Below, piece after piece: positions 35,432 to 44,918 of a stretch of 64,000 nt of DNA; position 1 is the stretch's first letter; every line of letters begins with the position of its first letter. The stretch covers positions 248,001-312,000 of the forward strand of contig NZ_JARXYX010000005.1 of the NCBI RefSeq assembly GCF_029893585.1. The letters are read 5' to 3'. The DNA is from Streptomyces sp. LBL. Its GTDB lineage: Bacteria > Actinomycetota > Actinomycetes > Streptomycetales > Streptomycetaceae. A program made the translations under genes and the position numbers. The notes under the pieces were generated by a model. It made no database searches and was not told the DNA's origin. It was given only the letters and a program-made list of their open reading frames with translations.

Positions 35432-35521
35432 GGCGGGCTACCGGGAGGCGAGCTGCCCGGAGGCGGCCAAGCCGGAGGCGGGCTACCCGGAGGTGGCCTG
35501 CCCTGAGGCGGGCTGCCCGGA
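35432..35521. repeat. 15-bp tandem repeat, six copies, crossing a gene's stop codon
   Basis: Units such as GGCGGGCTGCCCGGA repeat six times with an exact 15-bp period. The 3' part of the deacetylase-like gene is made of them (SGQPA units). A CAG-to-TAG change inside one unit makes the stop at 35483, and the array continues beyond it. Confidence 0.88.
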
Positions 35522-36787
35522 GGCGGTCGAGCCGCTCGACGGCGTGACCCTCAGGAATTCCTTCCAGCCCCCGGTGGGCTCCTGGCCGACATCGAGCGTG
35601 CGGAGCTTGGCGAGCACCTCGGGCTTCTGTACGTCCATCCAGTCCACGAACTGCCGGAAGGAGACCAGGCGGACGTCCTCGCCCTTCTCCTTCTCCCGCG
35701 CGATGTACTTGAAGGCCGCCTCCACGGCGTCCATGTAGATGCCGCCGTTCCACTGCTCGAAGTGGTTGCCGACAAAGAAGGGGGCGCGGTTTGTCTCGTA
35801 TGCCCGCTTGAATCCCTGGATGTACGCCTGCGAGGCCTGCTTCCGCCAGCCCGGATAGTTGTAGGCGGGCGCCTTGGTGGAGTTGACCGACTGGTTGGCG
35901 AGGATGTTGTAGTCCATCGAGAGGACCTCGAAGCTGTGGCCGGGGAAAGGTATCTGCTGCAACGGCAGGTCCCAGATCCCCTGCTGCTTGTCCGGCCACG
36001 TCTGACGGCCGCCCGGCGAGGAGGCGTCGTAGCGCCAGCCGAGCTCGCGGGCGGTGGGCAGCAGGTTGTTCTGGCCGAGCAGACAGGGCGTGCGGGCGCC
36101 GACGAGTTCCTTGTCGTAGTCGAACGGCAGGGCCAGCAGATCGCTCCAGCCGGTGTTGGTCCGCCACTCCTTGACGAAGCCCTTCGCCTGGTCGATCTCG
36201 CTGCGCCACTGCTGGGGCGTCCAGTCGCCGACCGTGCCGTGGCCGGAGCAGAAGTGCCCGTTGAAGTGGGTGCCTATCTCGTGCCCTTCGAGCCATGCCC
36301 GCCGGACGTTGGCCAGGGTGGCTTTGACGTGGTCGTCGCTGAGATAGCCGATGTCGGAGGCGCCGCGCTGGTTGTTCGGCGGGTCGTAGAGCCGCTTCTT
36401 CGACTCCGGCAGCAGATACAGCCCGGAGAGGAAGAAGGTCATGCTCCCGCCGTGCTCCTTGGCGAGGTCCAGGAAGCGCGGGAAGAGGCCGTTGCCGACC
36501 TCGCCGGCACCGTCCCAGGAGAAGACGACGAACTGCGGCGGGGTCTGCCCGGGCTCCAACGGCTCCGGCTTCGCCGGCTGGTGGGGCTGCTTGCCGGTGA
36601 AGGAGGTGGAGCCGTCACCGAGGGGGCGGGCGGCGGGCTTGGGACTACTGCTGGGACGGTCGCTCCCGGAATCTCCCGCACGGCCCGGCTTGTCCGACGA
36701 GGTGAAGGTTCCGCAGCCGCCGAGTCCTACGGTGGCCGCGGCGCCCGCGCCGAGCCCGAGCATTCCCCTGCGGGAGAGAGTGCGCAT
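35483..36787 (-). CDS. Polysaccharide-deacetylase-like lipoprotein (Tat signal)
   Basis: A 434-residue exported protein. A twin-arginine signal (SRRGMLGLGAGAAATVGLGGC) contains a lipobox Cys. A Ser/Pro linker leads to a NodB-like carbohydrate esterase fold (about 85-425): VVFSWDGAGEV carries the Asp; HEIGTHFNGHFC the His pair. Such proteins modify surface glycans. ATG 36787 gives the shortest sensible Tat leader; ATG 36805 and GTG 36826 are in-frame alternatives. The C-terminus consists of repeat-derived SGQ units. Confidence 0.8.
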   Translation of the reverse strand: MRTLSRRGMLGLGAGAAATVGLGGCGTFTSSDKPGRAGDSGSDRPSSSPKPAARPLGDGSTSFTGKQPHQPAKPEPLEPGQTPPQFVVFSWDGAGEVGNGLFPRFLDLAKEHGGSMTFFLSGLYLLPESKKRLYDPPNNQRGASDIGYLSDDHVKATLANVRRAWLEGHEIGTHFNGHFCSGHGTVGDWTPQQWRSEIDQAKGFVKEWRTNTGWSDLLALPFDYDKELVGARTPCLLGQNNLLPTARELGWRYDASSPGGRQTWPDKQQGIWDLPLQQIPFPGHSFEVLSMDYNILANQSVNSTKAPAYNYPGWRKQASQAYIQGFKRAYETNRAPFFVGNHFEQWNGGIYMDAVEAAFKYIAREKEKGEDVRLVSFRQFVDWMDVQKPEVLAKLRTLDVGQEPTGGWKEFLRVTPSSGSTASGQPASGQATSG

Positions 36788-36879
36788 CGCATCCCCGTTC
36801 GTCATGTCCCTCTGGTGGGTGGTCACCCAATCAGAGGAGGCGGCGAACGGGGAGGTTCCTGCGAGACTTATGGATTTGG

Positions 36880-37026
36880 TAACAAGAGGCGTCCGGGGAA
36901 GGGGTTACGCCTTGGGGCCTCGCTTCGACGAGAGACCTCCGCTCGACGAGAGACCTCGCGTCGAGCCCCGAAGGGGGTTTCTCTACGCGCCGAAGAGGGT
37001 TTTCCTTCGCCCCGAAGGAGGTCTCC
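36880..37026. repeat. Degenerate repeat-rich gap upstream of the deacetylase-like gene
   Basis: CGACGAGAGACCTC occurs twice (near 36928-36954), followed by irregular CCCCGAAGG / GCCGAAGAGG units up to 37026, at the histidine phosphatase stop. AAGGAG-GT-CTCCTT forms a small inverted repeat near 37014-37027. No gene is supported here. Confidence 0.5.
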
Positions 37027-37719
37027 TTACGCCCCGAAAGCCTTGCCCTGCCCCTGCCCCTTCACCGGCCTGGCTCCGGCGAGGAGATGCGCGGGGACGA
37101 GATCGCGGGCCGGCTCGCTGTAGCCGACGGAGACGATCTTGTCGCCCTGATACGTGAAGGAGGTCAGGGAGGCGAGCGTGCACTGCCGCTTGCGCGGGTC
37201 GTGCCACAGCCGCCGCTTCTCGACGTAGGACCGCACGATCCAGATCGGCAGCTGGTGACTGACGAGCACGGCCTCGTGCCCGCGCGCCTGGTCCTTCGCC
37301 AGGTTCAGCGCGCCCATCATGCGCACGACCTGGTCGACGTACGGCTCACCCCAGGACGGCTTGAAGGGGTTGACCAGGTGCTTCCAGTTCTCCGGCCGCC
37401 GCAGCGCCCCGTCGCCGACACCGAAGGCCTTGCCCTGGAAGACGTTCTCGGCCTCGATGAGCCGCTCGTCGGTGGCGATGTCCAGCCCGTGTGCCTTGGC
37501 GATCGGCGTGGCCGTCTCCTGCGCCCGCTCCAGCGGGGAGGCGCCGACGTGACTGATGTCGCGGGCGGCGAGGTGCTCGGCGACCCGGTCGGCCATCTGC
37601 CGGCCCAGCTCCGAGAGGTGGTAGCCCGCGAGACGGCCGTAGAGGACACCGTCGGGGTTGGCGACCTCGCCGTGCCGCATGAGGTGGACGACGGTGATGT
37701 CGCTGGTGCTGTTGCTCAT
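37027..37719 (-). CDS. Histidine phosphatase family protein
   Basis: A 230-residue phosphoglycerate-mutase-like protein. The catalytic RHG is in [14 protein letters not shown], and the second His in [18 protein letters not shown]. Substrate unknown. ATG 37719 overlaps the hemL stop by 4 nt, so it is translationally coupled to hemL; this order is common in Streptomyces. The C-terminal 15 residues are Gly/Gln/Lys-rich. Confidence 0.9.
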   Translation of the reverse strand: MSNSTSDITVVHLMRHGEVANPDGVLYGRLAGYHLSELGRQMADRVAEHLAARDISHVGASPLERAQETATPIAKAHGLDIATDERLIEAENVFQGKAFGVGDGALRRPENWKHLVNPFKPSWGEPYVDQVVRMMGALNLAKDQARGHEAVLVSHQLPIWIVRSYVEKRRLWHDPRKRQCTLASLTSFTYQGDKIVSVGYSEPARDLVPAHLLAGARPVKGQGQGKAFGA

Positions 37720-39035
37720 GCTGCGGTGGCCTCCGCTGCCGCTCGGGCCGCCGCCGGAAGGGCGTCGGCGATCCGCTGGATGGCCCGCTCGTCGTGGGCC
37801 GTGGACACGAACCAGGACTCGAAGGACGACGGCGGCAGATAGACGCCGTTCGCCAGCAGCGAGTGGAAGAACGCGGTGTAACGGTACGACTCCTGCGCCT
37901 TGGCGTCCTCGTAGGTGCGCACCGGCCGGTCCGTGAAGAAGACGCTGAACATGTTGGAGGCGTTCTGCACCGTGTGCGCGACCCCCTCCTTGGCGAGCGC
38001 GTCCGAGACCAGCGCCTGCACCTGCGCCGACACGGCGTCGACCGTCTCGTACGCCGCGTCGTCGAGGAGCCGCAGCTGGGCGAGGCCGGCGGCGGTGGCG
38101 ACCGGGTTCCCGGAGAGGGTGCCGGCCTGGTAGACGGGCCCGGCGGGCGCGAGGTGCTCCATCACATCGGTGCGCCCGCCGAAGGCGGCGGCCGGGAAGC
38201 CACCGCCCATGACCTTGCCGAAGGTCATCAGGTCGGGCCGGACGCCGTCGATGCCGTACCAACCGGCCCTGCTGGTCCGGAAGCCGGTCATGACCTCGTC
38301 GGAGACGTACAGGGCGCCGTTCGCGGCGCACGCGTCCTTCAGCCCCTGGTTGAAGCCGGGCAGCGGCGGTACGACGCCCATGTTGCCCGGGGATGCCTCG
38401 GTGATCACGCAGGCGATCTCACCGGGGTGGGCCCGGAAGGCGGCGTGCACGGAGTCGAGGTCGTTGTACGGCAGGACGATCGTGTCGCCGGCCTGGGCGC
38501 CGGTGACGCCGGGGGTGTCGGGCAGCGCGAAGGTCGCGACTCCCGATCCGGCGGCGGCGAGCAGCGAGTCCACGTGACCGTGGTAACACCCGGCGAACTT
38601 GATCACCTTGCTGCGGCGCGTGAACCCGCGGGCGAGCCGGATGGCCGACATGGTGGCCTCGGTGCCGCTGGACACCAGCCGCACCTGCTCCAGGGGCTCG
38701 ATCCGGGCGACCATCTCCTCGGCGAGCGCGACCTCGCCCTCACCGGGCGTACCGAAGGAGGTCCCGCGCGCGACGGCGTCCTGCACGGCGGCGATCACGT
38801 CCGGGTGCGCATGCCCGAGGATCATGGGCCCCCAGGAACAGACGAGGTCGACGTACTCACGCCCGTCGGCGTCCGTCAGATACGGGCCGGTGCCGGACAC
38901 CATGAACCGGGGCGTTCCGCCCACCGCGCGGAAGGCACGCACCGGGGAGTTCACACCACCCGGTGTGACGGCGGCCGCGCGGTCGAACAGGGCCTGCGAG
39001 ACAGGCACCTCGTATGCATAGGGATATTCGCTCAT
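37716..39035 (-). CDS. hemL: Glutamate-1-semialdehyde 2,1-aminomutase
   Basis: A 439-residue PLP enzyme converting glutamate-1-semialdehyde to 5-aminolevulinate, the C5 route to haem. N-terminal signature [21 protein letters not shown] is present. The PLP-binding Lys is in [20 protein letters not shown], and [14 protein letters not shown] carries the Asp that contacts the cofactor. Complete, with ATG 39035. Its position near the cytochrome c maturation genes fits haem supply. Confidence 0.96.
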   Translation of the reverse strand: MSEYPYAYEVPVSQALFDRAAAVTPGGVNSPVRAFRAVGGTPRFMVSGTGPYLTDADGREYVDLVCSWGPMILGHAHPDVIAAVQDAVARGTSFGTPGEGEVALAEEMVARIEPLEQVRLVSSGTEATMSAIRLARGFTRRSKVIKFAGCYHGHVDSLLAAAGSGVATFALPDTPGVTGAQAGDTIVLPYNDLDSVHAAFRAHPGEIACVITEASPGNMGVVPPLPGFNQGLKDACAANGALYVSDEVMTGFRTSRAGWYGIDGVRPDLMTFGKVMGGGFPAAAFGGRTDVMEHLAPAGPVYQAGTLSGNPVATAAGLAQLRLLDDAAYETVDAVSAQVQALVSDALAKEGVAHTVQNASNMFSVFFTDRPVRTYEDAKAQESYRYTAFFHSLLANGVYLPPSSFESWFVSTAHDERAIQRIADALPAAARAAAEATAA

Positions 39036-39747
39036 GACCTGCGACTTCTCCGACCTTCCCCGACTACTCGGACTCCGGTTGCCAGTGACCACCTCAGGGT
39101 AGGCCAGTGGACGACGGGGACGGCGAGGCCACTGTCGCCCCGCGCCCGACCTGCCTCCCGGACCGCTCCCTGCCTGCTTCCGGCCCTGCTCCGGGCCTGC
39201 TTCCGGCCCTGCACCGAGCCCGTCCCTGACCCGGCAGACAGTCACGGACGCCCCCCTGCCCGGTGTGATCTGCGAAACTGAATGCTGATACACACAGCTC
39301 ACCCGGCCCTGGCGTACGTATAGGTGTACGGATGGCGTGCGGATGAGTGTGCGGATGGGTTACGGATTGGTGTACGGATAGGCCTACGGAGGCCTGTTCA
39401 GAGGCTGCGAAGGCCTGCGGACAGGTGTTTCAACGCACGTTTCGGCGGGCGGCCGTGGGGGAGGTCACTGACACGATGATCGGGTTGCGCGGCGGGGGTT
39501 GCGCGTCCTGGAACAGCACTCGGGTGGAGATATGCATCGCGGTGGCGGACTGGGCGAGGGGACTGACGACCTGGGTCCTCGGCGTGCCCATCGGGGAAGG
39601 CACCGACGCGAGGCGGAGGAATCGAACGAACCACGTCACGGACACGTTGTACCGGGCGGGCCGGGTGGACCGAGTGAGGAACTGGAGCGGGCCGACCGAC
39701 GGGTCGACCGGCTGAGGCCGGGGAGCAGGAATGGTGGTCGGGTGGGG
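39036..39747. other. 712-bp gap: repeats, promoters, possible N-terminal extension
   Basis: Holds duplicated CTGCTTCCGGCCCTGC blocks (39171-39214) and an irregular 11-12-bp GTGTACGGAT-type array at 39315-39392. An open frame continuous with the downstream gene starts as far up as 39499 or 39532, encoding a charged stretch with weak codon bias. The hemL promoter must lie at the left end. Confidence 0.5.
39315..39392. repeat. Irregular GTGTACGGAT-type array, about 7 copies
   Basis: Units of 11-12 bp sharing TACGGAT or TGCGGAT cores, between hemL and the plus-strand hypothetical gene. Confidence 0.7.
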
Positions 39748-40179
39748 GTGACGTACAAGTACTTCGGCGCACCGGACGGTGCGACCGCAGCCCGCGTCCC
39801 GATCTCGATGCGCCCCGAGGAACTCGGCGGCGACGAGCTCGGGATGAACGGCATGTTCACCAAGATCAAGCCGGAGACGATGGCGGCGATGGTCCTCACC
39901 GGCATCGAGGGCGTCCCGCTGAACAAGGTCCCGCCCCTGGAACTGGTCGTCCTGCACCCCGACTACGCGGTGGTCAGACTCCCCATGACGGTCGTCGACC
40001 CCCTGCGCGGCATCGGCGAGGAGGCGGTCGGCGCGGCGGCCTTCATATGGTCGACGGTCCCGGACCGGGGCGGCCCCCGGGACGCGTTCAACGTGTACCA
40101 ACTGCTGCACGAGTGGCAGGACTTCTCGCATCGGCTGCATGAGGCGGGGCATCAGCCGTATTGCCTGGTGTGGCCGTGA
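39748..40179 (+). CDS. Conserved hypothetical protein, actinomycete-type
   Basis: A 143-residue soluble protein starting VTYKYFGAPDGATAARVPISMRPEELGG. No family is recognised. It is well behaved in codon bias, with conserved-looking blocks (GMFTKIKPETMAAMVLTGIEGVPL, LHPDYAVVRLPMTVVDPLRGIGEEA). GTG 39748 is preferred; GTG 39742 and upstream in-frame starts cannot be excluded. A terminator follows 20 bp after the stop. Confidence 0.65.
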   Translation: MTYKYFGAPDGATAARVPISMRPEELGGDELGMNGMFTKIKPETMAAMVLTGIEGVPLNKVPPLELVVLHPDYAVVRLPMTVVDPLRGIGEEAVGAAAFIWSTVPDRGGPRDAFNVYQLLHEWQDFSHRLHEAGHQPYCLVWP

Positions 40180-40199
40180 CCTGGTGTTTCTTGCGAATC

Positions 40200-40228
40200 G
40201 GGCGGGGTCTTCGGGCCTCGCCCTTTTT
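40200..40228 (+). terminator. Rho-independent terminator
   Basis: GGGCG (40200-40204) pairs with CGCCC (40219-40223), with further GGGTC/GGGCC pairing in the loop, then TTTTT. It ends the hypothetical gene at 39748-40179. Confidence 0.75.
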
Positions 40229-40279
40229 GGTGCCGGAGAGCGGCCGTCAGGCGGCCAGGGCACATTGAGCGACTCTGTC

Positions 40280-41109
40280 GGGGATCTTGGTTTTCCTTGA
40301 TCACTGCCCTTGGCGCCACCAGCGGGGGCTGGGCAGTTCGTGGGCGTCGAGGTACTGCTGGAACGCCGTCGGTGATCAGTGCCGACGGGAAGCCACGGAC
40401 GTTGTCCGCGCGGTCGAACCGGCCCAGCGCGGACTCGCATGCGGCGAGAGCAACCAGGCGGACACCACGCAGGTCGACTTCCAGGAAGTCGTAGGCGAAG
40501 ACCCGGCCGTCGTCGTCACGGTCCGGGGTGAGGTAGAGGCAGTGCATCCACGGCGCGTCCTGGTCCAGCGTCCCGTGTACGGCGATGTGGACCACGTCCG
40601 CCATGGCCAGTTCGGCGAGCAGCCTGTCACGCGTGGCCGCAGGCCCGGTGACGGCGTCCGTGCCAACCGCGTCGGCAACCTTCCGCGCGCTGCATCCCGC
40701 CAAGCGGCCTCCGCCCCGCAGGCGTCGGCGACCTCGGCGACCAGCCTCCAGTAGACGTACAGGAGCTCGACCAGACCGCGGTGGTCGTGGAACTCGTCCC
40801 GGAACAGCAGTTCCACCATCGCCTCGGCGGGCAGCGCTTGGTCCGTGTGTTCCGCCAAGGCTTGTCGCGTCTGCTCCAGTTCGCGCGCCTGTTGCTTCGC
40901 CTGGGACAGCGAAAGGATCCGGTCGCCCGCGGCGATCGCCGTCTCCCGCCAGCCCAGCGGCTCTTCCAGGCGGAGGTCATGCACAAAGTACGCGCCGTCT
41001 GGGCTGAAGACGGACAGCACGCCTCCTTCATCCAGCGGGACACACCACCTGTGATCGACAGGGTGGCCGAAGGGCAGTTCGTTCAGCGAGAGGAGCCCTG
41101 GGAGGCCCC
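40280..41109 (-). pseudogene. Decayed CHAT-domain gene, frameshifted
   Basis: The downstream part reads RLLAELAMADVVHIAVHGTL, CLYLTPDRDDDGRVFAYDFLEVDL and LAACESALGRFDRADNVRGFPS. This is a caspase-like CHAT domain with the His (HIAVHG) and Cys (AACESALG) dyad. Upstream, in another frame, comes a helical segment (LSQAKQQARELEQTRQALAEHTDQALPAEAMVELLF) of no recognised family. The frame changes near 40690, and both gene ends are missing. Confidence 0.6.
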
Positions 41110-41446
41110 ACCAGCTGTTCGCGCGCGTCGTGAACACGACGGCTGCCACCTGATCAACGCTGATGGTGGGCGGCCGGCCCGGCCGGGGCTCGTCCACCAG
41201 CCCGTCCAGCCGCTCGGCGAGAAACCGCCGCCGCCACTTGCGGACCGTGTCCGCGGCCACCCACAACTCGCGGGCGACCGCGACAATCGGCGGCACCTCA
41301 GGCCCCGCACACGCCAGCACGATCCGCGCGCGCAGGGCCAGCGCCTGGGCCGACGACGCCCGCCGCGTCCACCACTCCAACACCGCCCGCTCGTCATCGG
41401 ACAGCAGCAACGGTTCCAGCCTCGGGCCCCGACGAGGAACTGACAC
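41110..41446 (-). pseudogene. IS630-type transposase N-terminal fragment
   Basis: Starts VSVPRRGPRLEPLLLSDDERAVLEWW and carries the helix-turn-helix ALALRARIVLACAGPEVPPIVAVARELWVAADTVRKWRRRFLAERLDGLVDEPRPGRPPTI in sections typical of IS630/Tc1-like elements. The DDE catalytic domain is absent: the frame runs into unrelated sequence. No terminal inverted repeats were seen. Confidence 0.65.
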
Positions 41447-41498
41447 ACCAGCAGCAGAAGTCACGCAACTACTAACGATCAACTACTGGCGCAGGACG

Positions 41499-42140
41499 CT
41501 AGCGCTTCTTGTACGTCGCGGTCACCTCGACCTCGACGAGCCACCCCCGCACGGCCAGCGAGGCGAGCTCCATCGTCGCCCGCGCCGGGCGGGCCTTGTT
41601 CGCCAGCAGCGGCGGCTTGGGGGCCGAGGTTCCCATGGGCACCGCGACGACCTGCTGCGACTTCAGGTCGACGTTGGCGAAGTACTGCCGGTACGCGCGG
41701 TTCCAGCCCGCGTAGTCGGCGGTCTCGGCGCCCGGCGGTTTCGCCAGGTAGGCCTTCATCGTGATGACGTCGGCCGGTGTGACGCCCGCGGCCTCCAGGT
41801 TGGTCCTGATGTTGCGCAGTACGACGAGCGACTGCGCCTCGGTGATCGTGACCCCCTCCGCCCCCTCGGTGAGAGAGGGGTCGGTGTAGCGCTCGGGCGT
41901 GCCCTCCGGCGCACTCGGGTTGAGCGCGGACGGGCCGAGGCCGCTGCTCTGGTAGACGGCCACCTCCCCGCCCAGCGCCACGCCGTTCGCGATGGCCGGG
42001 TTGGACTGCCCCTCGGGCAGCATCACGCGTACTGTCTTCGGGCCGGGCCACCAGCCCCCGGCGTCGGCCAGCGCGGTGCCGCCGGTGAGGAGCGTTCCGG
42101 CCAGGGTCGTGGCGGTGAGGATCTTCGTACGTCGCTTCAT
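41499..42140 (-). CDS. Exported RidA-family protein
   Basis: A 213-residue protein with a Sec-type signal peptide (about 1-25, KILTATTLAGTLLTGGTALADA). It is followed by a RidA/YjgF-like domain (SLVVLRNIRTNLEAAGVTPADVITMKAYL; ARATMELASLAVRGWLVEVEVTA). RidA proteins hydrolyse reactive enamine/imine intermediates. ATG 42140 overlaps the flavin oxidase stop by 4 nt, so the two are made together. An exported RidA is unusual, as most are cytoplasmic. Confidence 0.85.
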   Translation of the reverse strand: MKRRTKILTATTLAGTLLTGGTALADAGGWWPGPKTVRVMLPEGQSNPAIANGVALGGEVAVYQSSGLGPSALNPSAPEGTPERYTDPSLTEGAEGVTITEAQSLVVLRNIRTNLEAAGVTPADVITMKAYLAKPPGAETADYAGWNRAYRQYFANVDLKSQQVVAVPMGTSAPKPPLLANKARPARATMELASLAVRGWLVEVEVTATYKKR

Positions 42141-43738
42141 GCGGCCATCACCCTCTCGTGGATGTCAGTGACGACCTTGCGGGCCGAGGAGAACGCGCCG
42201 TGCTGCCAGGCGATGACATGGCTGAGCCAGTCGCCGGCGAAGTAGACATGGCCTGCGGGCTTGTTGAGCAGCTTGTACTCCGGGCCGGTCTGCGAGGGCC
42301 AGGACACCCAGCCGGCCTCGATATGAGGCGTGCGGTGCCAGGCGACACTGAAGGACTGGTCGAGCTCCGTGCGGTACTTGTCCCCGTGGATCTTCACGCC
42401 CTGGCTCACCGCCCGCTCCACCCGCTTGGCGTGGGGCAGGGCGCTGTAGGTGAGGGCGTTGGCGCCGGTGTTGTAGTAGCCGATGAGGGTGCCACGGCGG
42501 CCCTGGTAGCCGTAGGAGGGATACCAGAGGGCCGCCAGGTCCATGTCGGTCGCCGTGATGCCGCCGTAGATGTGCTCGTCCGTCTCCCACCAGCGACTGC
42601 GGTACTCGAGCCCCACCTTGCCGACCGGGGTCGCGGCGGGGTACTTCAGCGCGGCGGTGACGTCCGCGCCGAGGTTGTGCTTGATCCGGGCCATGACCAT
42701 GGGCGGAACCGCCGCCACGACGAAGTCGGCGCGCCGGCTGCGGGTTCGGCCCTGTGCGTCCTGGTAGACGACCTCGGCGCCGTCAGGGAGATCCTTGACC
42801 TCCATCGCCTTGGCGCCGTAGGTGATCCGGTTCTCTCCGACGGCCTTCGCCAGCGCGTACGGGATCGCGTCCATTCCGCCCACCGGCTGGAACATCAGCA
42901 TGGCCTGGTCGTAGCCGAACTCGAAGGAGAAGCGCTGCCCGACGCCGCTCCCGATGACGTCCGACAGGGACGGCACCGGGGAGAGCACCGTGCCCTCCTC
43001 GAAGGCCGCCCCCGGCTCGACCGAGTACCCGCGCCGGTCGGAGCCCGTGTAGCCGAAGCCGTCGGCTTTGCCCTTGATGGCACCGAAGTTCTGCAGGAAC
43101 GCGATCAGCCGTTCCTTGTCGTCGGCGGTGAGTTCTCTGTCCAGGGCGCCCTGGTCGGTGGCCTTGGCGAGCAGCTCGGAGACATATCCGTAGGTGTCGG
43201 CCTTCGCGGTGCGCCAGCGGATCGCCTTGCCCGCCTGGGCGGCGCTCTTCTCGTGGTAGATGTACGCGTTGGCGTTCTGGTTGGTGAACACCTCAAGGGG
43301 AACGCCCAGTTCACGGCAGTACTCAAGGGTGACGTGGGACTGCGGCAGCCGGGCCGGGCCCGCGTTCATGTACTGGCCCTTGGAGAAGGAGGCCGTCTGG
43401 GTGCTCCCGTCCAGGTCGGTGAGCGTGGTGCCGCCGCGGACCGTCCAGTTGCGGCCGCCGGGGCGGTCCTTCGCCTCCAGGATCCGGCAGTCGTAGCCCG
43501 CCTTGCCCAGCTCGTACGCCGTCGCCAGGCCGGCTATGCCGCCGCCGAGTATCAGGACCTTCTTGCCGCTCTGTCCGGTGAGCGAGAAGTCGCTGGTTCG
43601 GGGCGGCCGGTACTCCTCCGCCCGTGCGTCGGGGACCGGTGCCACACCGAGCGCGCCCATGGCCGAATACAGCATGCCTGCGCCGCCCGCGACGCCGACA
43701 GATCTCAAGAAGTTGCGGCGGGATGCCTCGTGCCTCAT
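42137..43738 (-). CDS. Exported flavin amine/amino-acid oxidase
   Basis: A 533-residue FAD enzyme with a twin-arginine signal (SRRNFLRSVGVAGGAGM). FAD binding is shown by VLILGGGIAGLATAYELG and by the C-terminal GHVYFAGDWLSHVIAWQHGAFSSA. It belongs to the monoamine/L-amino-acid oxidase family. The imine product it would release is the type of substrate RidA hydrolyses, giving oxo-acid and ammonia. Start ATG 43738. First gene of the oxidase-RidA operon. Confidence 0.88.
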   Translation of the reverse strand: MRHEASRRNFLRSVGVAGGAGMLYSAMGALGVAPVPDARAEEYRPPRTSDFSLTGQSGKKVLILGGGIAGLATAYELGKAGYDCRILEAKDRPGGRNWTVRGGTTLTDLDGSTQTASFSKGQYMNAGPARLPQSHVTLEYCRELGVPLEVFTNQNANAYIYHEKSAAQAGKAIRWRTAKADTYGYVSELLAKATDQGALDRELTADDKERLIAFLQNFGAIKGKADGFGYTGSDRRGYSVEPGAAFEEGTVLSPVPSLSDVIGSGVGQRFSFEFGYDQAMLMFQPVGGMDAIPYALAKAVGENRITYGAKAMEVKDLPDGAEVVYQDAQGRTRSRRADFVVAAVPPMVMARIKHNLGADVTAALKYPAATPVGKVGLEYRSRWWETDEHIYGGITATDMDLAALWYPSYGYQGRRGTLIGYYNTGANALTYSALPHAKRVERAVSQGVKIHGDKYRTELDQSFSVAWHRTPHIEAGWVSWPSQTGPEYKLLNKPAGHVYFAGDWLSHVIAWQHGAFSSARKVVTDIHERVMAA

Positions 43739-43931
43739 CAATGTCTCCTCACACGTGGGGACGCCTCGTCCGGCCGAACCCGGCCAGGTGGGGGTGGGTT
43801 TTACCGGTGATCCGGAAGGCGTTCCGCGAGCCTCCAACAGGTGTGTTACAGCGCCATGCCAATGACGTCTCCATGACATGAGCGAGGGGAGATTTTGAGC
43901 CAGCCGGAGGGGGATGGGCTGGCCCGGGCCC

Positions 43932-44659
43932 TCAGTCCTCCGGGTTCTTGAGCACCGGGAAGCGGCGCGGTGCCACCAACAGCAGGACCAGGAAGGCGAG
44001 TCCGGCCGCGCAGGCCGCGCCGAAGTGGACGGAGTGGACGGTCTCCGCGACCGCCCGGCGTACGGGTTCGCCGGGGGCGCCCGAGTCCAGGGCCCGGGTC
44101 ACCGAGTCCAGGTCGCCGCGCCGCCGAGCCGAACGGCCAGCACCCCGTTGGCGATCGCGCCGAAGAGTGCGGCGCCGATCGTCTGGCCGCTCTGGCGGCA
44201 GAAGAGTACGGACGCGGTGTCAGTGCCGCGCTCCGCCCAGCCGACGGTCGACTGGACGCCGACGATCAGGGGGAGTTGGAAGAGGCCGAGCGCGGCGCCG
44301 AGCAGGAGCATCAGGAGGGTCGGCTGCCAGGCCTCGCCCGGGTAGGGGAGGAAGGGGAAGGCGAACAGGATGAAGGTGGCCGCGCCGAAGCCGAGCATCG
44401 CCGTGTTGCGGAAGCCGATGCGACGGTGGACGTGCTGGCTGGGTGCGGCGGACACCGGCCAGCTCAACGTCCATACGGAGAGTACGAATCCGGCGGTGAC
44501 GGGGGCGAGGCCGAGGACCGACTGCGCGTACGTCGGGAGGAAGACCGTCGGGGCGACCATCAGGAGGCCCAGCGCGCCGAGTGCCAGGTTCACGGCGGCG
44601 ATGGTGCGGCGCCGCCAGACCCAAGCCGGCGCACAGGAAGGGCTCGTAGCGTCATACAC
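43932..44659 (-). pseudogene. DHA2-type MFS exporter remnant, truncated and frameshifted
   Basis: The frame from 44659 begins within the middle of a DHA2 exporter (WVWRRRTIAAVNLALGALGLLMVAPTVFLPTYAQSVLG). It continues with several helices to LFGAIANGVLAVRLGG. Near 44110 the frame changes, after which GDLDSVTRALDSGAPGE and FLVLLLVAPRRFPVLKNPED-stop complete the family C-terminus. The first half of the transporter is missing. Confidence 0.7.
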
Positions 44660-44836
44660 ATCCCCCGGTACGACCTGCTCGACGGCGAAGCCAGACTTCA
44701 GGTACTCAGTCGTTCAACTCCAGCGGCTCGGAGTACTGGTGTGTCCGGTGATTGCGTGAGCACCGGGCCAGGTGATGACCACGAAGCAGTATGCGGTGGA
44801 CGATAATATGGAAAGCATGTAATTGGTGGAGGATTA

Positions 44837-44851
44837 ATGCCCCTCTCGTAG
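44837..44851 (+). other. Four-codon mini-ORF with a strong Shine-Dalgarno
   Basis: GGTGGAGG lies 4 bp before ATG-CCC-CTC-TCG-TAG, 68 bp upstream of the diiron oxygenase start. It might be a leader mini-ORF or a leftover start of a lost gene; nothing else supports translation. Confidence 0.3.
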
Positions 44852-44918
44852 TGCATGAGTTGGGCAGCCGGTGGGTACTCCATTGGGAAATGGCGGTGAG
44901 TTGCGGCGGGGAGGGTGT

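Noticed and set aside
39347..39715. 122-codon plus-strand gene upstream of the 39748 hypothetical
   Set aside because: It consists of the repeat tract plus a frame without codon bias, and competes with the in-frame extension of the real gene.
41050..41500. Complete IS630 element
   Set aside because: Only the transposase N-terminus is present. No DDE domain and no terminal inverted repeats or target duplication were found.
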